A DNA stretch of 64,000 nt from contig JAWXTY010000001.1 of the NCBI GenBank assembly GCA_044433115.1, positions 62,001 to 126,000 of the forward strand, in the 5' to 3' direction. The notes under the pieces are model-generated. The model saw only the letters and a program-made list of their open reading frames with translations. It was not told the DNA's origin and did no database searches. Position 1 is the stretch's first letter; each line of letters begins with the position of its first letter. The position numbers and the translations under genes are program-made. The DNA comes from CAKUIA01 sp044433115 (GTDB taxonomy: Bacteria > Verrucomicrobiota > Verrucomicrobiia > Opitutales > Intestinicryptomonadaceae). This document shows, one piece after another, positions 1 through 7,520 of this stretch.

Positions 1-2
1 GC

Positions 3-578
3 ATATCCCTTGTAGCCTTAGTTGGAGGCTCACTTTTCACTGGCGATGCTCTTAAGGCATTGGCTTTAATCGAGCGTAAAATCAAAGTTAGAAGATTTGT
101 TTACAATATATTTTCTGTGTGGCTTGGCAATTTTGTTGGGGCTTTATTTGTAATATCCCTATGCTTGGGGGCAAATTTATTTTACGAAGAAGCTTTAATA
201 GATTATATACTCGAAACTGCGAGCTTTAAATTGAATATAGGAATTTTAGAAGCAATTTGCAGTGGCTTTCTCTGTAATCTACTAGTTGCAGGGGCGATTT
301 GGTTGTCGCTTTCTACCAAAGACTTAGTGGGCAAAATCTTGGCGATATTTCCACCTATTATGCTCTTTGTACTTTGTGGTTTTCAGCACATAGTCGCAAA
401 TATGTACTATATCAATTTGGGTGTTGCCTTAGACACTTCTATCTTTGATTTAAGCAATTATGCAAGCCACTTCCTCTTTGTAACTATAGGTAATTTCCTC
501 TCAGGTGCTATATTCCTACCTGCGATGTACCACTTGATTTACAGAAAAGGCAGTTCTAAAAATCTGCCTTTAAGCTAA
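3..578 (+). CDS. Formate/nitrite transporter (FNT family), 3' part
   Basis: An open frame runs in from the window edge (first full codon at 3) and stops at 576-578, so the start lies upstream. FNT channels are pentameric inner-membrane pores for formate, nitrite or hydrosulfide. The visible part covers the second half of the fold: the GGSLFTGDAL stretch matches the family's (G)xELFTGN motif, then come hydrophobic helices with a CNLLVAGAIW segment and the AIFPPIMLFVLCGFQHIVANM region, where the conserved FxxxGFxHSVANM motif and central-pore histidine sit. Four to five membrane segments are visible. The substrate cannot be told from this part. The next gene is convergent and begins only 3 bp away. 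Confidence 0.9.
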   Translation: MSLVALVGGSLFTGDALKALALIERKIKVRRFVYNIFSVWLGNFVGALFVISLCLGANLFYEEALIDYILETASFKLNIGILEAICSGFLCNLLVAGAIWLSLSTKDLVGKILAIFPPIMLFVLCGFQHIVANMYYINLGVALDTSIFDLSNYASHFLFVTIGNFLSGAIFLPAMYHLIYRKGSSKNLPLS

Positions 579-581
579 GCC

Positions 582-1094
582 TTAAGCTAAGTCTTTGAAG
601 ATTTTCTTAAATAGAGCTTTGCCTGTTTTTGTATGCACAAAAGTCTTGAAGAGTGCAGGTACTTTGTCTCTTGGGAAATAACCAGAGAGTATATTTGCAA
701 TCAAGTCGCCTTCGTATAAGGGCATAAAGTTTAGGCTTTTTGCAAAGTCTAATTTATGATGAGTTGCAACTACGTTTGCAAGCCAATCCTTTTCTTCTTG
801 AGTTAATCCATCAAAGGGCTCAAGAAACTCTTTAGCAACTTCTTCTCCAACACATTGTTGGTTTTTAGGCAAACAATTTCCATAAATACACTTAGACTTA
901 GGGCAACCTATGTCGTGTAACCAAGCTGAGATTTCTAGCAAATCAACTTGTCTTTCGCTAAGATTTTCGCCAGAAGCAATGAGCCTTGTATATGAAACTA
1001 CTTCTTGCGTATGCAAAACATCGCTACGCATAAATTCAGGGAATTGAGAGTAATACTCAATAACCCCAAGTGCAATTTCGTCTTTTAGGCTCAT
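582..1094 (-). CDS. HD-domain phosphohydrolase
   Basis: 170-residue cytosolic protein with an HD fold. An N-terminal HTQEVVSYTR helix supplies the first metal-ligand histidine. The HDIGCPKSK motif around residue 61 gives the HD pair, and VVATHH later gives two more histidines, the usual pattern of HD metal-dependent phosphohydrolases (YfbR/RelA-like superfamily). The substrate (nucleotide, ppGpp or phosphate ester) cannot be predicted. A cysteine-rich insert (CPKSKCIYGNC...C) follows the HD pair and might bind metal. It lies 17 bp after the Sel1-repeat gene on the same strand and may share its transcript. Confidence 0.82.
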   Translation of the reverse strand: MSLKDEIALGVIEYYSQFPEFMRSDVLHTQEVVSYTRLIASGENLSERQVDLLEISAWLHDIGCPKSKCIYGNCLPKNQQCVGEEVAKEFLEPFDGLTQEEKDWLANVVATHHKLDFAKSLNFMPLYEGDLIANILSGYFPRDKVPALFKTFVHTKTGKALFKKIFKDLA

Positions 1095-1111
1095 AATAAT
1101 CCAGCTTTCTC

Positions 1112-3031
1112 TTACAAAGAGCTTCTTGATTTTCTCAATGCTCTCTCTTGAGCATTTTCCATAGATGCGTTTTTGTCATCTATATCCTTAAGAGCTTTTC
1201 TTGCGTAAATGCTACCATTTTTATCAGCTTCATTGAAATATTCTACAGCCTTTTCTTCGCTCTTTTCAACGCCATCACCTATGTAATAGCAAGTGCCAAG
1301 ACTGTATTGAGCTTCCATATTTCCAAGTTTAGCAGCACTTTCAAAGTACTTAACTGCACTAGCCATATCCTTAGTTGCGTCTTTGCCTAAAGAGTAAATA
1401 ACACCTAATAAATATTGAGCTGTAGCACAACCTTGCTCTGCTGATTTCTTGTAAAACTCTATAGCATTGTTAATATTTTTAGCTACACCACTACCAGTGT
1501 AATAAGCATTGCCTAGTGCGTATTGAGCATCTGCACAACCCGCTTCGCTTGCTTGAGTGAAATATTCAAAAGCCTTTGCTTTGTCAACAGCTACGCCATC
1601 GCCTCTATTATAAGCATTAGCTAATGCCAATTGAGCTATAGCATTTCCTTGCTCGCTTGCAAGAGTGAAATATTCAACTGCCTTTTCATAATCCTTATCA
1701 AAGCCTTCTGTCATAAAGTATTGAGCAAGCTCTAGTTGAGCATCTTCATTGCCTTGATTTGCAGCTAGAGTTAAAAGCCTTGCACCTTCTTCAAGGTTCT
1801 TTCTTTTTAGTCCAATTCCTGCAAAATTGCTTCTACCTAATTCTAGTTGAGCTAATGCAAAATCGCTCTTTACACCCTTCTTAAGTAAGTCTAAGCCTTT
1901 TTTAATGTCAACTTCAGTGCCAACTCCATTTAAGTAGCAAAGAGCCAATTCGTATTGAGCGTCAAGATAGCCTTGTTCTTCTGCTAAGATATAATATTCA
2001 ACAGCTTTTTTCTCGTCTTTTTCAACACCTAAAGCGTTTAAATAGCAACGACCAAGTTCGTATTGAGCCATAGCGTTTTTGTCTTCAACTGCAACTCTTA
2101 GATACTCAACAGCCTTTTGATAGTCTTGCTTTGTGCCTATACCTCTCAAGTAACAAAAAGCCAATGCAGACTTCGCTTCAATAACATCTTGTTCAGAAGC
2201 TAAATCGTAATATTTAACAGCCTTTTCGTCGTTTTGTTCAATACCAATTCCCTTAAAGTAGCAATTTGCAATTTCTAGTTGAGCTAGTTTATGCCCTTGG
2301 TCGGCTGATTTTAAATATAGACTTGCAATTTGCTTTAAATCTTTTTCTTCTTCATTAGAAAGTACTTGAGCTAGGAAATATTGAGCTTGAGCATTGTTTT
2401 GAGCTGCTGCCTTTTCTAGCCAAGTTTTTGCAGTTGCAACATCTCTTTTAACATTACTACCTGTCAAATACGCTCTACCTAAGAATAATTGTGCGTCAGC
2501 TATACCTTGTTCAGCTGCAGCTGCATACCACTTAATAGCGTCTTTAGGGTTTCTAGCAAAGCCAAGTCTGCCAGTATTTTTAGCTACAGCCAAGTTATAC
2601 TGAGCTTCAGCTACGCCAAAGTTAGCCTTTAGCCACAAGCTAGGCTTTTCCATAATAAATGCAGACGCAACACCAGCTATAACTAAAACTACAGCCAGAG
2701 CAATATATAGGGGCGTTTTGCTCTTAGGCTTTGCAGTAGAAGATACAACCTTTGTAGCCTTTTGTGCAGAGGTTATACCTTGAGCCTTTGCCAAGTCTTG
2801 GTATTTCTTAGCGAGAGCTGGGTTTTTCTCTACGCCTTGCCCCTTTGAATACATAATACTTGCAAGTAATTGGGATTTACCATCGCCTTTGTCGGCAGCC
2901 ATCTTGGCAAATTTAAATGCTTTTTCGTAATTTTGTTCAACTTCACTACCATTATAGTACTTTGAAGCCATTTCTTTTTGGGCATTTAAATCGCCACCAT
3001 TTGCTTTAATTTCGAGAATTTTGTTTTGCAT
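1112..3031 (-). CDS. Membrane-anchored Sel1-repeat protein
   Basis: 639 residues made almost entirely of Sel1-like (TPR-class) repeats of about 36 residues with the signature AxxxxAxxxYxxG.GVxxDxxKA. Two repeats come before a single hydrophobic segment at about residues 107-126, and roughly a dozen follow it. The architecture suggests a short cytosolic N-terminal domain, one membrane crossing and a long repeat solenoid outside, or the inverse topology. Sel1 proteins scaffold protein-protein interactions, often in envelope stress or secretion; no partner is evident. The C-terminus is a basic, serine-rich tail (RALRKSRSSL). A second Sel1 protein is at 28145-29077 and a Sel1 fragment at 23839-23961, so this is an expanded family here. 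Confidence 0.9.
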   Translation of the reverse strand: MQNKILEIKANGGDLNAQKEMASKYYNGSEVEQNYEKAFKFAKMAADKGDGKSQLLASIMYSKGQGVEKNPALAKKYQDLAKAQGITSAQKATKVVSSTAKPKSKTPLYIALAVVLVIAGVASAFIMEKPSLWLKANFGVAEAQYNLAVAKNTGRLGFARNPKDAIKWYAAAAEQGIADAQLFLGRAYLTGSNVKRDVATAKTWLEKAAAQNNAQAQYFLAQVLSNEEEKDLKQIASLYLKSADQGHKLAQLEIANCYFKGIGIEQNDEKAVKYYDLASEQDVIEAKSALAFCYLRGIGTKQDYQKAVEYLRVAVEDKNAMAQYELGRCYLNALGVEKDEKKAVEYYILAEEQGYLDAQYELALCYLNGVGTEVDIKKGLDLLKKGVKSDFALAQLELGRSNFAGIGLKRKNLEEGARLLTLAANQGNEDAQLELAQYFMTEGFDKDYEKAVEYFTLASEQGNAIAQLALANAYNRGDGVAVDKAKAFEYFTQASEAGCADAQYALGNAYYTGSGVAKNINNAIEFYKKSAEQGCATAQYLLGVIYSLGKDATKDMASAVKYFESAAKLGNMEAQYSLGTCYYIGDGVEKSEEKAVEYFNEADKNGSIYARKALKDIDDKNASMENAQERALRKSRSSL

Positions 3032-3125
3032 AAATTTATATATTTAGAATTAGTTATATTATCCCTTAAATAGCCCCTATATGTCAATTCAAAAAGAAGT
3101 TATTTTTAGAAAGCCCCTTTAATAT

Positions 3126-4199
3126 TTAACTCTTTATGAGCATTGCGTCGCCGTAAGAGAAGAAATTGTACTTTCTATCTATAGCAATTTTGTAGATTTC
3201 CTTGATAGTATTTAGCCCAGATGTGTCGCCAGATTTTATAAAGGCAGCTACCAAACACATAAGCGTAGAGCGTGGCAAGTGGAAATTTGTAATCAAATTA
3301 TCGCAGGCAATCACCTCTTGAGGTGGATATATAAATAGCGAGGCTTCATCTATGTAATCCCCATTTGTAATAGGGTTTTTCCTACAAAAATCTTCCATCG
3401 CACGCAAGCTAGTTGTCCCTATCGCAAGCTTCTTTACTGACTTATCTTTAATTAAGGCAATGTCCTTTTCGAAAATATGATAATATTCTGAGTGCATATT
3501 ATGCTCTTGGACTATCTCGGAACTAAGGGGCTTAAATGTGCCTATGCCTATGCGTAAAATCAAATCGTGGAACTTATGACCCTTTGCAAGAAGTTCTTCG
3601 TTTAGAGCGTCGCTAAAGTGTAGCCCAGCTGTAGGGGCTGCAACTGCAAGCTTTTGTGAGTTGTCAGCGTATACAGTTTGGTAGCGTTGACTGTCGAGCT
3701 TTGAGTCATAATCTGGCGAATTAATATCTCTTGCTATATAAGGAGGCAAGGGGATATAACCAACTTCTTCGCTGAGAGAAATTACATCTTGATAAGTATT
3801 AGATATAAATTTAACCTTCGCTTGCCCATCTTCATATTTCTCTAAAACTTGGGCTTGGAACTTGCCATCTATACCAAAAGTAGAGCCAATTTTAAGCTTC
3901 TTGCTAGGTTTTAATAAGCAATTCCAAGTGTTCTCTTCTTGAGTAGGTTGAAGTAGCAAACACTCACACTTGCCACCACTTTCTCTTTGAGCAATAATTC
4001 TTGCCTTAATTACAGATACTTTATTTCTAAATATATCTAATTTCTCGTCGAGCAAATCTGGTAAATCCTTAAATATATGATGCGAAATTTCGCCTGTAGT
4101 CTTATTAAAAACGAGGAGCTTTGAGTTCTCTCTTTTTGCGTTTGGAAATTGAGCAATACGCTCAGGAGGTAAATTATAATCTAAATTAGATATGTGCAT
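3126..4199 (-). CDS. queA: S-adenosylmethionine:tRNA ribosyltransferase-isomerase QueA
   Basis: Converts preQ1 in the tRNA anticodon to epoxyqueuosine by transferring the ribosyl part of SAM. The family N-terminus (MHISNLDYNLPPERIAQFP, with LLVF following) and the AAPTAGLHFS core motif are present, as are the C-terminal NFHLPRSTLMCLVAAF and FFSYGDAMLI blocks. The open frame extends 11 codons upstream, but the family start is the ATG at 4197-4199, behind an AAGAAAGAAGAA purine run. The start lies inside the upstream kinase gene (14-bp overlap), so translation is probably coupled. queD, queE and queF are about 7 kb away on the other strand. Confidence 0.95.
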   Translation of the reverse strand: MHISNLDYNLPPERIAQFPNAKRENSKLLVFNKTTGEISHHIFKDLPDLLDEKLDIFRNKVSVIKARIIAQRESGGKCECLLLQPTQEENTWNCLLKPSKKLKIGSTFGIDGKFQAQVLEKYEDGQAKVKFISNTYQDVISLSEEVGYIPLPPYIARDINSPDYDSKLDSQRYQTVYADNSQKLAVAAPTAGLHFSDALNEELLAKGHKFHDLILRIGIGTFKPLSSEIVQEHNMHSEYYHIFEKDIALIKDKSVKKLAIGTTSLRAMEDFCRKNPITNGDYIDEASLFIYPPQEVIACDNLITNFHLPRSTLMCLVAAFIKSGDTSGLNTIKEIYKIAIDRKYNFFSYGDAMLIKS

Positions 4200-5076
4200 T
4201 TTCTTCTTTCTTGATTGCTGTGTTTGTGGCATATTCTAGCGAGGCTTCAAAGGCTTGCCTTATAGAGACTGCCCCATTTAATATTGCATTTATCATATAT
4301 GCAAAAGTCAAGTCGCCACAGCCTGTAGCAGACTTTAGCTTAACTTTCCTAACTTTGTGCTTAGTAGCAATATTATCTGCATATAAAAGAGCAGGCTTTG
4401 CCCCATTTGTGATAGCTAAAAAATTCGCCTTTGAGATTTTTGCTAAGGCTAAAAAGTTGTCTTTGGTTTTGTCGTTTTTATTCAATAATTCTAAGCCTAA
4501 AAGCTCGTCTTTATTTATCTTTAATAAGAGAAGTTTTTTGTCGCTAAAAAATTTCAAAGCCTTGCCATAAGTATCTACACAAAGGCTTAAAGCTTTCTTT
4601 TCTACAAGCTCTAAAAGACTTTCGCCAAAACTGTCTTTAAAATTTGGTATAGAGCCACATATAGCAATTATATCGCCTTTTTTTGCATTCTTTTCTATAT
4701 AAGTAATTATCTTTTTGAAATCTGAAGAGCTTGGATTTATATCTGTGGAAAAATAAGAGACTTCCTTATTTGCATTATTTGTTCTTATAACAGACGCAAT
4801 TCTAGTTTCGCCCTCTATATATATAGGGGCAATATCCACGCTCTCAGCTTTCAGCGACTCCACACACTTTTCGCCCTCTTTGCCAGCAGGCAGACATATT
4901 GCAATGTTAGCTTGTCCAAGAGAATTTAAAGCCCTCGACACGTTTATACCCTTACCTCCAACTTGGTGCGAAGTCGACACAGCCCTATGCGTTCCCTTAG
5001 TTGGAACTTTAGAGCTTTCAAGTTGTAGCGTATATTCTGATAGCAAATTAGCTGTTATAGTAAAGACTTTTCTCAT
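4186..5076 (-). CDS. PfkB-family sugar-phosphate kinase, 1-phosphofructokinase-like
   Basis: About 296 residues from the internal ATG at 5076; the frame stays open to 5109, but those extra codons run toward the transposon-like repeat. Ribokinase-fold kinase with the GGKGINVSRAL N-terminal motif typical of the 1-phosphofructokinase/tagatose-6-phosphate kinase branch. The C-terminal ATGCGDLTFAY motif holds the catalytic Asp and anion hole (normally GAGD; here GCGD). Likely reaction: ATP plus fructose-1-phosphate (or tagatose-6-phosphate) to the bisphosphate. No PTS fructose genes are beside it, so substrate assignment is tentative. The stop overlaps the start of queA. The TIR of the element at 5081-5286 lies immediately upstream of the ATG, so its promoter may lie within that repeat. 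Confidence 0.82.
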   Translation of the reverse strand: MRKVFTITANLLSEYTLQLESSKVPTKGTHRAVSTSHQVGGKGINVSRALNSLGQANIAICLPAGKEGEKCVESLKAESVDIAPIYIEGETRIASVIRTNNANKEVSYFSTDINPSSSDFKKIITYIEKNAKKGDIIAICGSIPNFKDSFGESLLELVEKKALSLCVDTYGKALKFFSDKKLLLLKINKDELLGLELLNKNDKTKDNFLALAKISKANFLAITNGAKPALLYADNIATKHKVRKVKLKSATGCGDLTFAYMINAILNGAVSIRQAFEASLEYATNTAIKKEENAHI

Positions 5077-5080
5077 ATAA

Positions 5081-5286
5081 AGGTGAGTTCTAAAAATTGG
5101 TTTTTTCAAGAAAGCAAAAACTTTGTTTTTGCACTCAGATAAGCTACAATTGCTCTTTTCAGCCTATTTTTGCTTGAATTTCCTTGTTTTTACCTTAAAT
5201 AATTGCATTATTCGCCTTAAAAAACAAGAAAATTACGCTAAAAATCCTCTTAAAAATAGCTAATTGCCAATTTTTAGAACTCACCT
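5081..5286. mobile_element. MITE-like element, full copy 1
   Basis: 206-bp element bounded by perfect 20-bp terminal inverted repeats: AGGTGAGTTCTAAAAATTGG at 5081-5100 and its exact complement at 5267-5286. No open frame inside. Read as the reverse complement it matches the copy at 50200-50403 with about two differences, indicating recent mobility. It sits between higA (stop at 5298) and the kinase gene start at 5076. No target-site duplication is obvious in the flanks. Confidence 0.85.
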
Positions 5287-5297
5287 AAAGTAAAAAC

Positions 5298-5609
5298 TTA
5301 AGCCATTGCTAATTCAAAGGATTTTACTGATTTATATATTTTCTCCCCTTGTTCTTTTTTAAGGAGGTATAAGTCATAAGTATTTTGAACATTTAGCCAA
5401 AATTGTGGTGTATTTCCAAAGAATATACTGAGCCTTAGGGCAATATTTACAGTAATTCTCGCCTTGCCTTGTATTAATTTAGTTATAGTTGCGTGAGCTA
5501 TGCAAGTATCTTTTGCAAGCCTATATTGAGTTATTTCCATTTCTTCTATAAAGTCTTGTAGGATTTCGCTTGGCTTGCTTCTCGTATGTGGATTTATTGT
5601 GGTGTTCAT
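5298..5609 (-). CDS. higA: HigA-type antitoxin (XRE-family HTH)
   Basis: 103 residues. A lambda-repressor-like HTH spans about 16-70, with recognition-helix region AHATITKLIQGKARITVNIALRLSIFFG and the HigA/VapI signature NTPQFWLNVQNTYDL that follows it. HigA neutralises the HigB ribosome-dependent mRNase and represses the operon. The gene starts 9 bp after the toxin gene, the inverted toxin-first order typical of higBA. Its stop is 11 bp from the transposon-like repeat at 5081-5286. Confidence 0.92.
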   Translation of the reverse strand: MNTTINPHTRSKPSEILQDFIEEMEITQYRLAKDTCIAHATITKLIQGKARITVNIALRLSIFFGNTPQFWLNVQNTYDLYLLKKEQGEKIYKSVKSFELAMA

Positions 5610-5618
5610 TTTATTTTA

Positions 5619-5903
5619 TTATTTATAATGATTTGTTATTTCGACATCAAAGGCATCGCTACCTATAAATCTAAAAATTATTCTGTATTTGTCGTTAACT
5701 CTTATACTGTGAAAATCTTGGAGCTTGCCTATTAAATCTTCGAGTTTGTTTGAAGGAGGCACTTTTAAATCTAAGATATTTGAAGCTAAGTCTATATATT
5801 CTAGTTTTCTGAAAGCTCTTTTTATAATTTGCTTATCCAACTTTTTAACCTTACCTGTAGTCCAAAGTAATTCAGTTTCCCTATCTCCAAAACTTTTTAT
5901 CAT
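5619..5903 (-). CDS. higB: HigB-type toxin (RelE superfamily)
   Basis: 94 residues, full length for HigB. The family pattern is clear: IKSFGDRETELLW at the N-terminus, a central FRKLEYIDLA, then LEDLIGKLQDFHSIRVNDKYRIIFRF and the terminal DAFDVEITNHYK, where the C-terminal His-Tyr is typical of active HigB mRNases. It cleaves mRNA in the ribosomal A site when free of HigA. First gene of the pair. A -35/-10 pair lies directly upstream, with the -10 only 6 nt before the ATG. Confidence 0.92.
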   Translation of the reverse strand: MIKSFGDRETELLWTTGKVKKLDKQIIKRAFRKLEYIDLASNILDLKVPPSNKLEDLIGKLQDFHSIRVNDKYRIIFRFIGSDAFDVEITNHYK

Positions 5904-5909
5904 ATAAGA

Positions 5910-5938
5910 AATATCTTGTAAAATATTTAGCTTGTCAA
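5910..5938 (-). promoter_or_regulatory. higB: Predicted higBA promoter
   Basis: On the minus strand, a consensus TTGACA (5933-5938) is followed after 17 bp by GATATT (5910-5915). The higB ATG is at 5903, 6 nt past the -10, so the transcript would start at or within a base or two of the ATG. No Shine-Dalgarno sequence is present. HigA would be expected to bind here. Confidence 0.5.
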
Positions 5939-6051
5939 TAAATATTTATCAATATGTTAAATGTTTTTCTTGGAAAATATAGATTTTTTTATCAAAACAA
6001 AAAAAATGAATTGCCTTTTTTGTGATGTATGTACAATATACTTAGTTAACT

Positions 6052-7515
6052 ATGAAAATATTAATGTTGACTTCTGAGTTAGCGCCTTTCTCTAAAGTAG
6101 GGGGCTTAGCTGATATGGTATCTTCTCTATCTAAAGAGATGGCAGATTGTGGTATGGACGTAAAAGTGATTACGCCTCTATATTCTTCCATAAAAGGCAA
6201 GGATACATTCGATGTAAAAGTGCCAGTGCTAAGTGTGCATATGGGCTTGGGTGTCGAGAAGTATTGCAGGGTGCTTTCTACTTCTTTGGCTAAGGCTGAA
6301 GTGAACTTTTTAGAATATGATGAATATTTTGATAGGGCAGGCATATACAACTTTGGCGATATATCTTATACAGACAATGGGGCAAGATACGCTTTTATGT
6401 GTAGGGCAGCCCTCGATTTTTGTAGAACTCAAGATTGGATACCAGATGTAATTCATTGCCACGATTGGCCAGCTGCTTATTTGCCTATGTATCTAAATAA
6501 CAATTTCATAAGAGAGCCTTTGGGCAAGGCAGCAAGTGTCTTTACTATTCACAATATGCAGCACCAAGGGACTTTTGACAAGGGTGTAATTGAATTTGCA
6601 GGTTTGCCTCAAGCTGTGTTTAATTCAAGTAATTGTGAACATTTTGGAGCTTTCAATTTGATGAAGGGGGCTATTTATAATTCTACAAAGATTAGTACTG
6701 TTAGCCCAACTTATGCAAAACAGATTGAAACTGCAGAATATGGTTGTGGGCTAGATAGTGTTATACGCTTTAAATCGGCTGACATAGTTGGTATTTTAAA
6801 TGGGGTAGACCTTGAAGAATGGCACCCAAGTCTTGATACTTTTATAGCAAAGAATTTCACTAAAGATGATTTAGCAGGTAAATTCGAGTGTAAAAAAGAT
6901 TTACAAGAAACTATGGGCTTGGCTGTAGATGCCGACATTCCTGTATTTGGAGTTATCGCTAGATTGTTCGACCAAAAAGGCTTGGACTTATTTGCAAATA
7001 TAGCAAGGCAACTCTTGGAAAATTACAATATACAAATTGCAATTCTTGGCAGTGGAGATAAGCATTTAGAGTATCAATTATGCGAGATTGCTAAGCTTTA
7101 TCCAGAAAAAATGGCAGTCGAAATTGCATATAATAATAAGCTTTCGCATCAAATAGAAGCAGGTGCCGACTTCTTTGTAATGCCAAGTCGCTTTGAGCCT
7201 TGTGGGCTTAATCAGATGTATTCTATGATTTATGGAACTTTGCCTATAGTTAGAAATACTGGGGGCTTAGCTGACACTGTAGATAATTATAATCAAGCAG
7301 AAAAAACTGGCTGTGGCTTTGTATTCGACGAAGCCAGCGAAGTTGCTCTATACAACACAATTCGTTGGGTTATAGACACTTGGTACAACAGAAGAGAGGA
7401 TATTTTAATCTTACAACAAAACGCAATGAGCAAGGATTTTTCTTGGTCTAAGTCATCAAATGCCTACAGAGAATTATACGACTGGGCTATTGAGGAACGC
7501 AAAAAAGCGTTTTAG
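6052..7515 (+). CDS. glgA: Glycogen synthase (ADP-glucose, GT5)
   Basis: 487 residues, normal for bacterial GlgA. Adds glucose from ADP-glucose to the non-reducing end of alpha-1,4-glucan in the cytosol. Residues 1-240 form the GT5 domain with the ADP-binding KVGGLAD motif at 15-21 and the HCHDWPAAY block. The C-terminal GT-B half has the PSRFEPCGLNQMYSM motif near 379-393 with the catalytic Glu, and the following TGGLADTV. First gene of a plus-strand run. The start ATG has no Shine-Dalgarno sequence. A weak promoter-like TTGCCT/TACAAT pair lies at 6011-6037 with a short 15-bp spacer. No other glycogen genes are in view. Confidence 0.95.
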   Translation: MKILMLTSELAPFSKVGGLADMVSSLSKEMADCGMDVKVITPLYSSIKGKDTFDVKVPVLSVHMGLGVEKYCRVLSTSLAKAEVNFLEYDEYFDRAGIYNFGDISYTDNGARYAFMCRAALDFCRTQDWIPDVIHCHDWPAAYLPMYLNNNFIREPLGKAASVFTIHNMQHQGTFDKGVIEFAGLPQAVFNSSNCEHFGAFNLMKGAIYNSTKISTVSPTYAKQIETAEYGCGLDSVIRFKSADIVGILNGVDLEEWHPSLDTFIAKNFTKDDLAGKFECKKDLQETMGLAVDADIPVFGVIARLFDQKGLDLFANIARQLLENYNIQIAILGSGDKHLEYQLCEIAKLYPEKMAVEIAYNNKLSHQIEAGADFFVMPSRFEPCGLNQMYSMIYGTLPIVRNTGGLADTVDNYNQAEKTGCGFVFDEASEVALYNTIRWVIDTWYNRREDILILQQNAMSKDFSWSKSSNAYRELYDWAIEERKKAF

Positions 7516-7520
7516 ATTAG

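Noticed and set aside
1112..3031. CRISPR-like repetition
   Set aside because: The periodic DNA similarity comes from Sel1 protein repeats of about 36 codons, not from identical short repeats with unique spacers.
4211..4570. 119-residue plus-strand frame inside the kinase gene
   Set aside because: It is antisense to the well-supported PfkB-family gene, has no recognisable domain and no plausible ribosome-binding site.
6042..6350. 102-residue minus-strand frame over the glgA start
   Set aside because: Overlaps the GlgA ADP-binding start, and no homology is apparent.
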